From: Promethearchaeota archaeon Loki_b32
GTDB lineage: Archaea > Asgardarchaeota > Lokiarchaeia > Sigyniarchaeales > SOKP01
Length of the DNA stretch: 61,298 nucleotides
Direction of reading: 5' to 3'
Assembly (NCBI GenBank): GCA_005223125.1
Contig: NJBH01000022.1
Location: forward strand, 1-61,298
Below, in pieces: positions 17,941 through 27,519 of this stretch. Position 1 is the first letter of the stretch, and each line of letters opens with the position of its first letter. A program made the translations under genes and the position numbers. The notes beneath the pieces were generated by a model. That model ran no database searches, was not told where the DNA came from, and was given only the letters and a program-made list of their open reading frames with translations.

Positions 17941-19680
17941 TTATGCTTCGTCAGTTGAATAGCTTTGCCGTGCTTTTTTTAAAACTGCTAATTTTTTCTT
18001 AAAGCCTGCTTTTGGCTTTTCGGTTGGAGTCTCTTTAGGCTGTTCTTTCTGCATTTTTCCGTTGTTTCCACCAGATTTGGTTAATTCACTTTTTAAATCT
18101 TCTGCTAATACTCCTAACTTATTTGCCGTAGAAGTAATTTCTTCTATTGAGGCTGTCTGCTGCTCTGATGAAGCACTGATCCCTTCTAATGCTCGAGAAT
18201 TCTCTTCTCCTGCTGCTGTCGTGGATTCTATATCCTGTGTTATAGCACCTATTAATTCGACGGTACTTTGGATACGACTTGTTATTTCTTTTACTTCTGC
18301 ACCTGTTTCGTCAGTAGCGCCTTTAGATTCCTCGGCAAGTTTGCGTACTTCGTCTGCTACTACCGCAAATCCTCGACCATGCTCCCCAGCTCTTCCCGCC
18401 TCAATACTAGCATTAAGTGCTAATAAGTTTGTCTGGTCTGAAATATTTGTAATTAGTTCCATGATTCTAGTAATATCGTTATTTGACTTCATAATTTCAT
18501 GGGAGAGATCGCTGATATTATTTGACATCTTGCTGATTTCTACGAGTGAATTCACTTGACTTTGGGTATTCATAGAAACTTCTTGTGTCGTAGAGGCAAT
18601 TTCTTCTGAGGCCGCATTTACTTCACTAGAACTCGCAGCTAATTCAGTCGCCATGTTTGAAACATTTATACTTGCTTTTGTGCCTGCCTTTAACACATTT
18701 TCCATGTTTTTAGTGACCCTTATAATTCCTCTAACTGTAGGAACAGCTATTATCATCCCAATAACTATTGCTATAACAATTACAGTAATTATAATAATAT
18801 AAGATGTCATAATTGCAGACCTCGCACCTGCTTTATTTTGTTCAATATGAAGATCTACTTCAGAATTCAAACCATCTAATTCTTCCACCAGGCATTCGAA
18901 AGTTGTATTAATTGTAGCAATTTGTTCATCTAAGTGATCGTGATCAGCAAAAATCCCGTCATTTGGATCGTTTACTAAGTTTGAAAAATTTACGTGATGA
19001 AGTTCTATCAAATTGATTATGTTTTCTACAGTGGTATTTCCAGAATAAAATGCTTCTATGGTCGTAATACACGAGTCAAATAAAGTCTCGGATGCGTTAA
19101 ATTCCATCTTAGTCTCAGGGTCTGGGTTTGCGATGTATTCATATACATAAAGCATTTGTTCAACAACAGCCATCTTCATCAGTGAGGCATTCAAGTCCAT
19201 TAAAGGATCTTCAATTACACCCAATAATGTATCTATATCCCCATCTACTTCTTCATGTAGAGAATAAACTATATCTACGTGTTCTAAGATCTCATCTTGA
19301 TGAGCCAATATACCTGTACTATTAACAATTAATGCTAAAATAAGGTCATGATCTTCCATTATCTCCTCAAGTTCTTCGGTATATTCAGGAAGTAAATTTA
19401 CAAGAACTTCCGCATGTTCATCAAATTCTTGAGCAATTGCTATAATTTCTTCTCGTTGATGAGAAGTATCTCCGTCTAAGTATTCCCACATTTCACGTAA
19501 TACGTAATCTACGTCATACTGCAGATCCATCATTAACTCCATGGCTATCGAGTCTACATCAGCTAAATCTGTATATTCTTGATCTAAATTGTTTAGTTGA
19601 ATGAAACTAATAACTCCTAAAACGACAGAAATGACCATTAGACATGCAAATCCAAATGTCATTCTTCTTCCTATATTCAT
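17941..19680 (-). CDS. Methyl-accepting chemotaxis protein
   Basis: 579-residue transmembrane chemoreceptor. TM1 is at residues 8-28 ([18 protein letters not shown]). A long helical extracellular sensor (about 30-285) follows, then TM2 ([17 protein letters not shown]) and a cytoplasmic coiled coil. The signalling tip is conserved ([20 protein letters not shown], then [17 protein letters not shown]). No CheA, CheW, CheR or archaellum gene lies in the window, so it must couple to a system elsewhere. It shares [20 protein letters not shown] with the chemoreceptor-like protein at 30648-31478, suggesting a common origin. GGGATTTAAG precedes the ATG. Confidence 0.9.
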   Translation of the reverse strand: MNIGRRMTFGFACLMVISVVLGVISFIQLNNLDQEYTDLADVDSIAMELMMDLQYDVDYVLREMWEYLDGDTSHQREEIIAIAQEFDEHAEVLVNLLPEYTEELEEIMEDHDLILALIVNSTGILAHQDEILEHVDIVYSLHEEVDGDIDTLLGVIEDPLMDLNASLMKMAVVEQMLYVYEYIANPDPETKMEFNASETLFDSCITTIEAFYSGNTTVENIINLIELHHVNFSNLVNDPNDGIFADHDHLDEQIATINTTFECLVEELDGLNSEVDLHIEQNKAGARSAIMTSYIIIITVIVIAIVIGMIIAVPTVRGIIRVTKNMENVLKAGTKASINVSNMATELAASSSEVNAASEEIASTTQEVSMNTQSQVNSLVEISKMSNNISDLSHEIMKSNNDITRIMELITNISDQTNLLALNASIEAGRAGEHGRGFAVVADEVRKLAEESKGATDETGAEVKEITSRIQSTVELIGAITQDIESTTAAGEENSRALEGISASSEQQTASIEEITSTANKLGVLAEDLKSELTKSGGNNGKMQKEQPKETPTEKPKAGFKKKLAVLKKARQSYSTDEA

Positions 19681-20119
19681 TTCTTAAATCCCTTCTTTTG
19701 TAAATTAAGATATTCAATTTTTGTAAAAAATTTAAATGCAAATCCTTTTTTGTCATACAAAATATTTTTTTGTATAACGAATCTTATAGATAACTAATTT
19801 TTGAATTATTATTTAAACTTTTTTATTCAGAAATTGTACGAGATTATTGTAGTATGTAAAAAAAGTTGTGAAAATTAATTATTTTTTATGTAAAAATTCT
19901 ATTTTTATACAAAAAGTGAATTTTTTTGAAAGAATTTACTTAATAAAAACTTATGTATAAAGTAATTATAAGATAAATCATCTCTACATTTCAATAAAGA
20001 GTATCAATTCTAGTTTTTTTAGAAGATATATAAAATCATATTGTTAATGAATTTCTCGTAAATATTTAAAATTCTATAAGAATTAATTTACATATATTTA
20101 AAGCCTATAAGGTGATTTA
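19681..20119. promoter_or_regulatory. Intergenic region with TGTA/TACA inverted repeats
   Basis: 439 bases without a gene, between the chemoreceptor (leftwards) and the CoA-transferase (rightwards). A perfect 8-base inverted repeat ATACAAAA-tattt-TTTTGTAT lies at 19755-19775, and an imperfect one of the same style (TGTAAAAAT ... ATTTTTATACA) at about 19889-19911. A similar TGCAAAA...TATACAAAAA string occurs at about 30202-30230, upstream of the second chemoreceptor-type locus. These could be binding sites of a shared regulator, but the region is so AT-rich that chance similarity is possible. Confidence 0.3.
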
Positions 20120-22027
20120 TTGCCGCTACACACGAATCATGATAATTCTGAAATATTGAAAAAATATAATAAAAAACAAGTATCTTTAGAAGATGCTATC
20201 AAAAAATATGTAAAACCAGGAAATCGTATTTTTATCGATTCTGGTTGCTCTGAACCAATTGATCTTACAAAAAAATTAATTGAAATGGGGTTGAATCTTC
20301 CAGATGTAGAGATATTGCATTTTCTTAGCCTTAGCGATCTAGATTATTATGAGACTGCAGGTGGTATTGAAGATTTATTTAGACATAATGCATTTTTTAT
20401 TGGAAAATCATTACGGCAGTATGTTGAGGTTGGTCAAGCTGATTATACTCCAATGCTTCTTTCAGAAATTCCTAAATTATTTAAATCTGGAAAGATGCAT
20501 TTAGATACAGCATTAATTCAAGTTAGTCCTCCAGATAGGTACGGATTTTGTAGTTTTGGGATTAATATTGATATTGTTAAACCAATAGCAGAATCCGCTG
20601 ACTATGTTATAGCAGAAATTAATCCAAAAATGCCTCGTACTTTAGGCGATTCTTTTATTCATATGGATGATATTGACGCATTTGTTCTGAGCAATCATGA
20701 TATTATAGAATTTACATATGGTGAGCTTGATGAAGTTTCTATAAAAATAGCTAAATTTGTTGCTTCTCTAATTGAAGATGAATCTACAATTCAAATGGGA
20801 ATAGGGCAAATTCCTAATGCGGTCACCAAAGAATTAACGGAAAAAAAAGATTTAGGGGTTCATAGCGAAGTATTTTCTGATGGTATCGTGGATCTTGTAG
20901 AAAAGGGCGTTGTAACATGTAAAAAAAAGACACTCCATAAAGATAAGATCATTTGTTCTTTTGTTATGGGTTCCAAAAAGTTATATGATTTTGTTGATGA
21001 TAATCCTATGGTAGAATTCCATCCTTGTGATTATACAAATGATCCTTTTATAATTAGTCGAAATAAAAAACAGGTAGCTATAAATGCTGCCTTAAGTGTT
21101 GATTTGACGGGGCAAGTGAATTCAGATTCTTTAGGTCATCGTTTTTATAGTGGAATTGGAGGTCAAGTAGATTTTGTAAGAGGCGCTGGTAGATCAATAG
21201 AGGGAAAACCAATTATGACTCTACCCTCTACTGCCACTTTAAAAGATGGAACTATTGTATCTCGAATAGTTCCTTACCTTCAACCTGGTTCAGGTGTAGT
21301 AATCACAAGAGGAGAAGTACATTATGTTGTAACTGAATGGGGTATTGCATATCTCTATGGGAAAAGTGTGAGAGAAAGGGTTCTTGAAATGATAAATATC
21401 GCACATCCCGATTTTCGAGAAGAATTACTCGAACACGCAAAAAAATGGAAGTATGTGTATTCAGACCAAAAGTTGCCCATTTCTATTGATGGAAGAATTA
21501 GCGTTTATCCAGAGAAATATAAGACATTATTAAAACTCAAAAATGGAAAAACATTAAAAATCCGTCCTGTAAAACCAACCGATGAGAGAATGATTCAAGA
21601 ACTTCATTATTCTTTAGATGATCAAGATCGGTATTTAAGATTTTTTATTCCTGTAAAGGATTTTCGTCATAAAAAAATCCAACCTATGGTTAATATTGAC
21701 TATTCAACAGATATGATTTTAGTAGGTGAAGTTAGTGAAAAAGGAGAAGAGCAAATTATAGGTTTAGGTGCTTTTTTCAAAACAGTTCAACCTTCTGTTG
21801 CAGAGATAGCATTTGTAGTTCATAAAGATTGGAGAGGGTTAGGAATAACCAAGTTTTTATTAAATTACTTAGTACAAATAGGGAAAGAACTTAATTATAG
21901 GTCGTTTACTGGTTCGATTTTGCTTCAGAACAAACCAATGCTTCATATTATTAATAGTTCGGGATACTTGCTAAAACTTAAGAGAATAGAGGGTGGAGTC
22001 ACCATATTCGCCTTTGATCTTTCTTAA
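20120..22027 (+). CDS. Acetyl-CoA hydrolase/CoA-transferase fused to GNAT
   Basis: 635-residue two-domain protein. Residues 15-445 are an acetyl-CoA hydrolase/4-hydroxybutyrate CoA-transferase-type enzyme (AVTKELTEKKDLGVHSEVFSDG, SGIGGQVDFVRGAG, VVTEWGIAYLYGK). Residues 465-635 are a GNAT acetyltransferase (LKIRPVKPTDERMIQ, IAFVVHKDWRGLGITKFLL with the acetyl-CoA loop). It probably moves CoA between acetate and other acyl groups, with the GNAT part sensing or using acetyl-CoA. The start is TTG, supported by AAGGTGAT a few bases upstream and a TAA just before it in frame. No ATG is available near the conserved N-terminus. Confidence 0.85.
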   Translation: MPLHTNHDNSEILKKYNKKQVSLEDAIKKYVKPGNRIFIDSGCSEPIDLTKKLIEMGLNLPDVEILHFLSLSDLDYYETAGGIEDLFRHNAFFIGKSLRQYVEVGQADYTPMLLSEIPKLFKSGKMHLDTALIQVSPPDRYGFCSFGINIDIVKPIAESADYVIAEINPKMPRTLGDSFIHMDDIDAFVLSNHDIIEFTYGELDEVSIKIAKFVASLIEDESTIQMGIGQIPNAVTKELTEKKDLGVHSEVFSDGIVDLVEKGVVTCKKKTLHKDKIICSFVMGSKKLYDFVDDNPMVEFHPCDYTNDPFIISRNKKQVAINAALSVDLTGQVNSDSLGHRFYSGIGGQVDFVRGAGRSIEGKPIMTLPSTATLKDGTIVSRIVPYLQPGSGVVITRGEVHYVVTEWGIAYLYGKSVRERVLEMINIAHPDFREELLEHAKKWKYVYSDQKLPISIDGRISVYPEKYKTLLKLKNGKTLKIRPVKPTDERMIQELHYSLDDQDRYLRFFIPVKDFRHKKIQPMVNIDYSTDMILVGEVSEKGEEQIIGLGAFFKTVQPSVAEIAFVVHKDWRGLGITKFLLNYLVQIGKELNYRSFTGSILLQNKPMLHIINSSGYLLKLKRIEGGVTIFAFDLS

Positions 22028-22168
22028 TTATTAAATACCAAGAATTAATTATATTCTAAAATACATAATTTCATTTTCATTGCGTTTTTCTTCTAACTAA
22101 TGAATTGTCTTTAAAAATTTCTATGTCAAAAATTAGTGAAGGGTTATTGCTGACTTTCATAAAAAATT

Positions 22169-23455
22169 TTATTTCAATTTCTTGGTCTTTAAATATTCTG
22201 CAATTTTAATTGCTAATCTTTCTTGCTTCTTCCATTCTCCAAATGCGCTTCCTTTTGAGATGAGGGACTTAATTTCCCTCTTATAAATATCTTTTATTCT
22301 TGTGACAGAAGCCATAGCAAAGGGGGTTTGAGGTAAAGGAATAAATGAGTGAGCATGTACTCGCGCCCCCTTATTTGATAATTCTTTCATCATTCCTATT
22401 GTAAGTTTTATATCTTCTTCATTTTCTCCGGGTAAGCCGAAAATAAAGTCTATATTTATTTTTAAATCGTTTTTTAAAGTTAAATCTACAGCATTATATA
22501 TATCTTCGACTGAATGACCTCTATGGCATGAATCCAATATGCTTTGACTACCTGATTGCGCTCCGATAGTGATATTATCATTATTCGCATATTTTAAAAC
22601 TAAATCTAAGGTATCATTACTGACATGTTCTGGTCGTACTTCTGATGGAAATGTCCCCAAAAATATTCTAGCATTTTTACCGATTATTTCTCTGATATTA
22701 ATGAGTAGGTCTTCAAGTTTTTTTAAATCCAAATTCTTTCCATCTTTAGAACCATAGGAAAAAGCATTTGGAGTAATAAACCTTATATCTGTATTATCTC
22801 CATAATGAGTTGCTAATACTTGAACGTACTTACAAATAGATTCGATACTTCTATGTCGAGGAGAAGTCCCTAAAATGTAGGGTGTTTGACAAAAATAACA
22901 AACATAGGGGCATCCTCTAGTTATTTCAATTGCCCCAAATCTAGTATTTTTAACAGGGAATGGCGGATATTCATCTAAATTAATTAAGTCGCGCTTACCA
23001 GTAAATTTATATTCAGTAACATCATTTATATAGGCAATTCCTTTAACCATAGAATAATTTTCATTGTTAGCGATTTTTTGCATAATATCTACTATTGTTC
23101 CCTCACCTTCACCCACTATAACAATATCAAAACCCATTCTCAAAGTTCCAAAAGGATCTCCTGTTGGGTGAGAACCACCTGCAACAATCAAACACTTCTC
23201 GGGGAATAGATTTTTCAATTTCTGAACCAAGTCATATGTTTCAAAAAGCTGAATAGTGGAAAATGAAATTCCTAATACAATTTTTTTGTAGGTCTTAATA
23301 GCTTCTTCGAGGCCCATTAAAAGTTTATCCTGGGATCGAGCGAAATAAAAATCAATACTATCAAACACCTCGTCTGTCTCAAGTGCTCCAGCAATAGCAT
23401 TTAAACTGTAAAAATTCTGTTTATGATAATAAATAATAAATGCGATTTTATTCAA
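22169..23455 (-). CDS. B12-binding-domain radical SAM protein (MJ1487-like)
   Basis: 428-residue protein. Residues 1-130 form a cobalamin-binding-like Rossmann domain (VLGISFSTIQLFETYDLVQKL, LIVAGGSHPTGDP, IVIVGEGEGTI). The radical SAM domain follows, with C182-x3-C186-x2-C189 in TRGCPYVCYFC for the iron-sulfur cluster, then FIFGLPGENEEDI and a helical end. The pattern fits the MJ_1487 family of B12/radical SAM proteins, whose reaction is not established. It lies alone on the minus strand, 140 bases from the end of the convergent CoA-transferase. Confidence 0.82.
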   Translation of the reverse strand: MNKIAFIIYYHKQNFYSLNAIAGALETDEVFDSIDFYFARSQDKLLMGLEEAIKTYKKIVLGISFSTIQLFETYDLVQKLKNLFPEKCLIVAGGSHPTGDPFGTLRMGFDIVIVGEGEGTIVDIMQKIANNENYSMVKGIAYINDVTEYKFTGKRDLINLDEYPPFPVKNTRFGAIEITRGCPYVCYFCQTPYILGTSPRHRSIESICKYVQVLATHYGDNTDIRFITPNAFSYGSKDGKNLDLKKLEDLLINIREIIGKNARIFLGTFPSEVRPEHVSNDTLDLVLKYANNDNITIGAQSGSQSILDSCHRGHSVEDIYNAVDLTLKNDLKINIDFIFGLPGENEEDIKLTIGMMKELSNKGARVHAHSFIPLPQTPFAMASVTRIKDIYKREIKSLISKGSAFGEWKKQERLAIKIAEYLKTKKLK

Positions 23456-23660
23456 GTAGGAATTACCTAACTTTATTATTCCATCAATCAGATATTATAT
23501 AATACACTATTTTTTAAATTAAATTTATGATTCTTTATTTTATAAAAACGATTTTTTTACGCTTTAGATTTAGTCTCCCATGATTATTTATATTCTATTT
23601 TTTATTATTAATTTAAAAATCAAATTAACAAAAATATAAAAGAGGAAAAAGGAGTTCTCG

Positions 23661-24125
23661 ATGTTTTTTAATGATTTTATAGCAACTATTGTTGATGAAG
23701 TTGGGATTTCATGGTTTGACTTCTATTCAATAGGGCATATTTGTTTAGGTGTCGGTTTGTTTTTATTCTGGTCATTATTTTACACCATTCCAAAGAAGAA
23801 AGGAAGGGTCCCAGTATTCTCGTTGCTCTTTGTTTTTATACTTACAATTGTATGCGCAATACTCTGGGAAATCATTGAAAATATGGTATTCCTTGAATTA
23901 GGGTGGAAATTTGAAAACCGACCAGATAGTTGGCAGAATATGTCTACAGATGTTTTACTATGCGCAGTTGGCGGACTTGGAACTTGGCTTTTTGCATATT
24001 TAATTTTTGAAAAGGAAAGGAGTGCATTCGGATATTATACATTTGGAATAATTGGGTTTGGAGTTTGGATTGGTATCTTCATAATACTTCGCTATTTAAC
24101 ATTACATAATTCTCCAATTATCTAA
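23661..24125 (+). CDS. Membrane protein, four helices
   Basis: 154-residue integral membrane protein with helices around IGHICLGVGLFLFWSLFYT, VFSLLFVFILTIVCAILWEI, LLCAVGGLGTWLFAYLIF and YTFGIIGFGVWIGIFIILRY. Conserved-looking polar residues (WEIIEN, RPDSWQNMSTDV) lie at the membrane face between helices 2 and 3, the kind of pattern seen in small membrane enzymes or transport proteins of unknown function. GGAG eight bases before the ATG is a good ribosome binding site. The next gene starts 36 bases downstream on the same strand. Confidence 0.6.
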   Translation: MFFNDFIATIVDEVGISWFDFYSIGHICLGVGLFLFWSLFYTIPKKKGRVPVFSLLFVFILTIVCAILWEIIENMVFLELGWKFENRPDSWQNMSTDVLLCAVGGLGTWLFAYLIFEKERSAFGYYTFGIIGFGVWIGIFIILRYLTLHNSPII

Positions 24126-24161
24126 TCTATTTTTTATTTTTTAATTTGAGTTCTAAGAGAA

Positions 24162-24929
24162 ATGTCTGAACTTCGAGATTTCGTTGAGTTTGAAGAAGGA
24201 AATATTCCTTTAATTATTTCTGTACCACATGGGGGAATTTTAGAGTGCAGTTCTATACCTGAAAGAACAAAAGGAGTTTTGGGTATTGATAAAGGAACAT
24301 TCGAATTTTCGAAGAATTTAATTGAACAAATTAGTTTAAAATTCAAAGCTAAAACAATATTACACAAAGCTCCTTTTTATATTTTCTCAAAAGTCCGGCG
24401 AAGCAAAATTGATTTAAATCGTGAGAAAAGTGAAGCATATAATCAAAATTCATTTCTTGCTAGAGAAATTTATAAATTTTACCACACTAAAATCCAGGAA
24501 TGGGTATTTAACAATCTCAAGAGGTATGGTCGCTCTTTAATGATAGATATCCATGGCTTTGAAAAAGGTAGACGCCCTCCAGGGTTTCGAGATGTTGATG
24601 TGATTTTAGGAACAAACAATTTAGAATCTTTCTTTCCTGAACCAATCCCAAAAAAAAATTGGGGAAAAAACCTCCGTGGAAAATTAATTCAAAAATTTCT
24701 TCAATTAGATATACCAATCGCTCCGGGTCATCCAAGAAGGAGAGAATATGTCTTGAGTGGAGGGTACATAACGCGAAAATATGGCGCATCTCATGTTCCA
24801 AAAAGTCAGACAATTCAGATTGAGTTTTCTGATAGAATAAGAATAGATGATAAAGAATTAAGAGAAAATGTTATAAGAGTAATTACAGATATTCTTTTTA
24901 AGGATTTAACACATGTTTATGATTATTGA
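24162..24929 (+). CDS. N-formylglutamate amidohydrolase-like hydrolase
   Basis: 255-residue protein of the N-formylglutamate amidohydrolase superfamily, zinc-dependent amidases that release formate or split similar amides. The signature VPHGG is at residues 21-25, followed by KIDLNRE (shared arginine/asparagine region), the metal-binding MIDIHGFEKG and a late YVLSGGYITRKYG. The family is used in histidine degradation, but no hut genes are adjacent, so the substrate is open. It follows the membrane protein by 36 bases and may be cotranscribed. It is convergent with, and abuts, the next minus-strand gene. Confidence 0.75.
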   Translation: MSELRDFVEFEEGNIPLIISVPHGGILECSSIPERTKGVLGIDKGTFEFSKNLIEQISLKFKAKTILHKAPFYIFSKVRRSKIDLNREKSEAYNQNSFLAREIYKFYHTKIQEWVFNNLKRYGRSLMIDIHGFEKGRRPPGFRDVDVILGTNNLESFFPEPIPKKNWGKNLRGKLIQKFLQLDIPIAPGHPRRREYVLSGGYITRKYGASHVPKSQTIQIEFSDRIRIDDKELRENVIRVITDILFKDLTHVYDY

Positions 24930-25553
24930 TTAAACTTTATTTAGTGAAAATAATATTTTTCGTACGATTCGATTTATAAATTTGCTTTTTTGAATCTTAC
25001 AAATGTGAGCAACTTTCTTGTAATTAAACGATTCTGCTAATGTGTCAAGATAAGAGATATTATATAAAATTGAGATATTATGATCGTTTCTCATGAATAA
25101 TTTATCAAGTTCTTCTTGAATCTTATTTTCATTAATTTTTGATTTTCTTAATATCCGTTTTTTTATCTCTTTAATTGAGTCTCCAAAATTAAGGTCTCTG
25201 ATGCTTGAAATAAGAGAATTTAAAACTAGGGAGTAAATAATAATTGTATTAATATTTTCAGCCTCCTTTAACGTTTCAAACTTAAGCTGAAGGTCTTGAT
25301 AGATTTCTCTAATATAATTTTCATCCATTCCCTTTATTCTTTTAAAGAGATTGAGAAATTCTAAATATTTTCCATCTAAAAATAAATCTAAATTTTGATT
25401 GAAAAGATCTTTAAACTTCCTTATTATTTGCCCAGAATTGCTTATCTTTAGAGAAATTTCAGGTGTTCTCCCAATAATTATATCATGACCACCCTTATAG
25501 AATTGTTGGTTTATTAAATTATCAGTCGCATCATATAAACGTTCTAAAACCAT
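24930..25553 (-). CDS. Hypothetical helical protein
   Basis: 207-residue protein rich in Ile, Asn and Lys, predicted mostly helical (FKDLFNQNLDLFLDGKYLEFLNLFKRI, SLVLNSLISSIRDL, NISILYNISYLDTLAES). A basic C-terminus (KSKFINRIVRKILFSLNKV) could contact membrane or nucleic acid. No recognised motif is seen. Its stop codon touches the stop of the convergent amidohydrolase-like gene. A single gene with its own upstream region; function unknown. Confidence 0.5.
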   Translation of the reverse strand: MVLERLYDATDNLINQQFYKGGHDIIIGRTPEISLKISNSGQIIRKFKDLFNQNLDLFLDGKYLEFLNLFKRIKGMDENYIREIYQDLQLKFETLKEAENINTIIIYSLVLNSLISSIRDLNFGDSIKEIKKRILRKSKINENKIQEELDKLFMRNDHNISILYNISYLDTLAESFNYKKVAHICKIQKSKFINRIVRKILFSLNKV

Positions 25554-25876
25554 TCTTATTGTAAAACACCTAATACCAAATTTTGTCGATATTTATTCTA
25601 TTCAAATTATAAAAATACACTGATTTAATTTTTTGCATTATCTAATTAAATTCTTGAAAATGCTGTTTTAAGGCAAAATAATATAAGTATAATACACTAT
25701 AAGGTTTTAATCTCGACTTTCTTATATATTTCTGCGTTTTTTATCCATTAAACTAAAAAAAAGAAATAAAACCTTTTTATATAATTATAACCTTTTAATA
25801 TTGTTATTTATGTAATATATTTTTAAACAATTTTCAAAAATAAGAATAAAATTACAAAAGAAGGTTGAAAATTAAA
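25554..25876. other. AT-rich divergent intergenic region
   Basis: 323 bases between a minus-strand hypothetical gene and the SCP2 gene. There is no open frame of note. TTTTTATATAA around 25775-25785 and TAATATATTTTTA around 25814-25826 are plausible archaeal TATA boxes for the SCP2 gene. GAAGG before ATG 25877 is its ribosome binding site. Confidence 0.35.
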
Positions 25877-26311
25877 ATGGTTGACGAATCATTATTAAAA
25901 GATATGAAGGCTGCTCAAGATGCTGGTGCAGCTTCTGCTTCACCAGAAGTTATGATGAAGGTTTTTAGTTTCATCAAGCAGATCTCTACAGAGAACGAAG
26001 ATCTTAAAGAAGAATTAGAGGATATGGACATAGCCATTCAGATGGTCATCACGGATGCAGATAAGAAGCATTGGTTAACAGTAAAAGAAGGTGCTTTAGA
26101 ATTTGGTGAAGGAAATGTGGATAATCCTTCATTCACGATGTCTTCGACGCTCGAAGTTGGTGCAGGAATACTTATGGGAGAGGTGGATGCTACTTCTGCA
26201 TATATGGCTGGCGATATTACAGTAGAAGGTAATCTACAGGACGCGATGGCCTTTCAAGAGATTATTGAGCTCGCACTCGAAGCATATGAAGATTTAATAG
26301 AAGATTTATAA
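25877..26311 (+). CDS. SCP2 sterol-carrier-like protein
   Basis: About 144 residues in the SCP2 fold, a small domain that binds lipids or other hydrophobic ligands in a tunnel. Visible landmarks are an N-terminal helix region, MVITDADKKHWLTVKEGALEFGEG (paired strands), FTMSSTLEVGAGILMGEVDATSAYMAGDITVEGNL and a closing amphipathic helix. The GDITVEGNL motif is the classic end of the SCP2 domain. ATG 25877 is chosen over an in-frame TTG at 25865 because GAAGG lies about ten bases before the ATG and overlaps the TTG. Codons are more GC-rich than in the neighbours, as in a well-expressed gene. A paralogue lies just beyond the tRNA-Asp gene. Confidence 0.85.
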   Translation: MVDESLLKDMKAAQDAGAASASPEVMMKVFSFIKQISTENEDLKEELEDMDIAIQMVITDADKKHWLTVKEGALEFGEGNVDNPSFTMSSTLEVGAGILMGEVDATSAYMAGDITVEGNLQDAMAFQEIIELALEAYEDLIEDL

Positions 26312-26470
26312 ATTTAACCTCTCTATTCACTATATTCTTTATTACAATCTCTTTTTTTTTATTAATTTAGTTTATTTAAACCTATTCAGTTTTAATTCTG
26401 TCTAATTATATTAGATCTAGATTTTCTAAAAAAGATTTTACTTTATAAGAGTAATATTAATTTAGAATGG

Positions 26471-26545
26471 CGCGGCTAGCGGGATTTGAACCCGCGTCGC
26501 AGGAGTGACAGTCCCGAATGCTAGACCGGGCTACACTATAGCCGC
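26471..26545 (-). tRNA. tRNA-Asp (GUC)
   Basis: A complete 75-base cloverleaf on the minus strand with no intron. Acceptor GCGGCTA pairs with TAGCCGC and the discriminator is G. Anticodon stem CGGGA/TCCTG encloses loop CTGTCAC with anticodon GTC (26507-26509). The T arm is GCGGG-TTCAAAT-CCCGC. CCA is not encoded. Extra GC pairs beyond the acceptor may help processing. Confidence 0.93.
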
Positions 26546-26582
26546 GCGTGTAAAAACTTTAGGAAATTTTAAAACAGATGAG

Positions 26583-26591
26583 GATATAAAA
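26583..26591 (-). promoter_or_regulatory. Candidate TATA box of tRNA-Asp
   Basis: On the minus strand the sequence CTTTTATATCC lies about 38-46 bases upstream of the mature tRNA-Asp 5' end. This is a reasonable archaeal TATA position if transcription starts some 12 bases before the tRNA. Seen by eye only. Confidence 0.35.
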
Positions 26592-26755
26592 GTTATATTC
26601 TATAAATTTATATTCTCAGAATAGAAAATATATGAAAATATAAAAATTTTATTCTGAATAGCACTTATAACACTCACTAGAAAGATTTATATTGTTAAAA
26701 GGCGATGAAGATTATAAGGAATATTTAGGTATAACAATATAATATATTTGAATTA

Positions 26756-27211
26756 GTGTCAAGTCTATATACTATGCTTAATTCGAAGAGTTTCAATTCT
26801 GTCATCCATGATTTGGAGAACCATGATGGGGAATTTATCGCGGTCTTAGATAGAATCATAAAGTTTATTGTGAATAGATTCAAAAATATTGAAGAACTAC
26901 GCGAGGAGATACTAGAGTATGATGATACATACCAAATTATCATTACAGATATGAACTTTAACTTTTGGTTAAAATTATCTAATGGTTCGATTATTTACAA
27001 AAAAGGAGTTAATAGAAGCGCGTCATTTAGAGTTATATATACTAAGGATATAATGGTTAAAATTCTAAAACGTGAGATGTATGGAACCGATGCTTTTATG
27101 AAAGGAATTATAAAGGTTGATGGAGATCTTTCACAAGGTTTACGATTTATAAAATTATTTCGCTTGTTTATAAAATACTTAAATAATGGTTTTAAAAAGG
27201 AAAATATCTAA
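26756..27211 (+). CDS. Second SCP2-like protein
   Basis: 151-residue paralogue of the SCP2 protein upstream. The shared frame is IEELREEILEYDDTYQIIITDMNFNFWLKLSNGSIIYKKG, then SFRVIYTKDIMVKILKREMYGTDAFMKGIIKVDGDLSQGL and a basic helical tail. The ligand-tunnel residues differ strongly from the first copy, and the tail is basic (FIKYLNNGFKKENI) rather than acidic, suggesting membrane contact or another ligand. The start is GTG 26756 or ATG 26774; both keep the domain intact. The tRNA-Asp gene on the other strand separates the two paralogues. Confidence 0.7.
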   Translation: MSSLYTMLNSKSFNSVIHDLENHDGEFIAVLDRIIKFIVNRFKNIEELREEILEYDDTYQIIITDMNFNFWLKLSNGSIIYKKGVNRSASFRVIYTKDIMVKILKREMYGTDAFMKGIIKVDGDLSQGLRFIKLFRLFIKYLNNGFKKENI

Positions 27212-27327
27212 AATTATTCTATTTTTCATTAATTAATTTCAAGAAATTATTGAGTTATTCTTTAATCTAATTCAATAAGATTTTTTAGAAATAGAGAATG
27301 AAAATAATATAACGTGCTTTTTTATAA

Positions 27328-27353
27328 GGGCTTGTAATCTAGTCTGGATAGGT
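27328..27353 (+). pseudogene. Orphan tRNA 5' fragment (acceptor strand plus D arm)
   Basis: GGGCTTG-TA-ATCT-loop-AGGT matches the first 21 or so bases of the tRNA-Arg gene 192 bases downstream, with two transitions, and forms a D arm (ATCT with AGGT). No anticodon stem or T arm follows. Instead there is a small hairpin (TTCT-gctct-AGAA) and a T-rich run. It is most simply a decayed partial duplication. A separately transcribed 5' half of a split tRNA is a less likely alternative. Confidence 0.5.
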
Positions 27354-27519
27354 AGAAAATTCTGCTCTAGAAAGGGTTCTTATTTTTTTTATTTATTTAT
27401 TTGTGATCTCGAATTTAAAGCAAATATTTTTTTGAAATAATAGATGATAATATTATAACTTGAATTATTTTAGTTTTTAAGAAATGCATTTAAGAAAATA
27501 TCAAATTTAGACTAATTAA

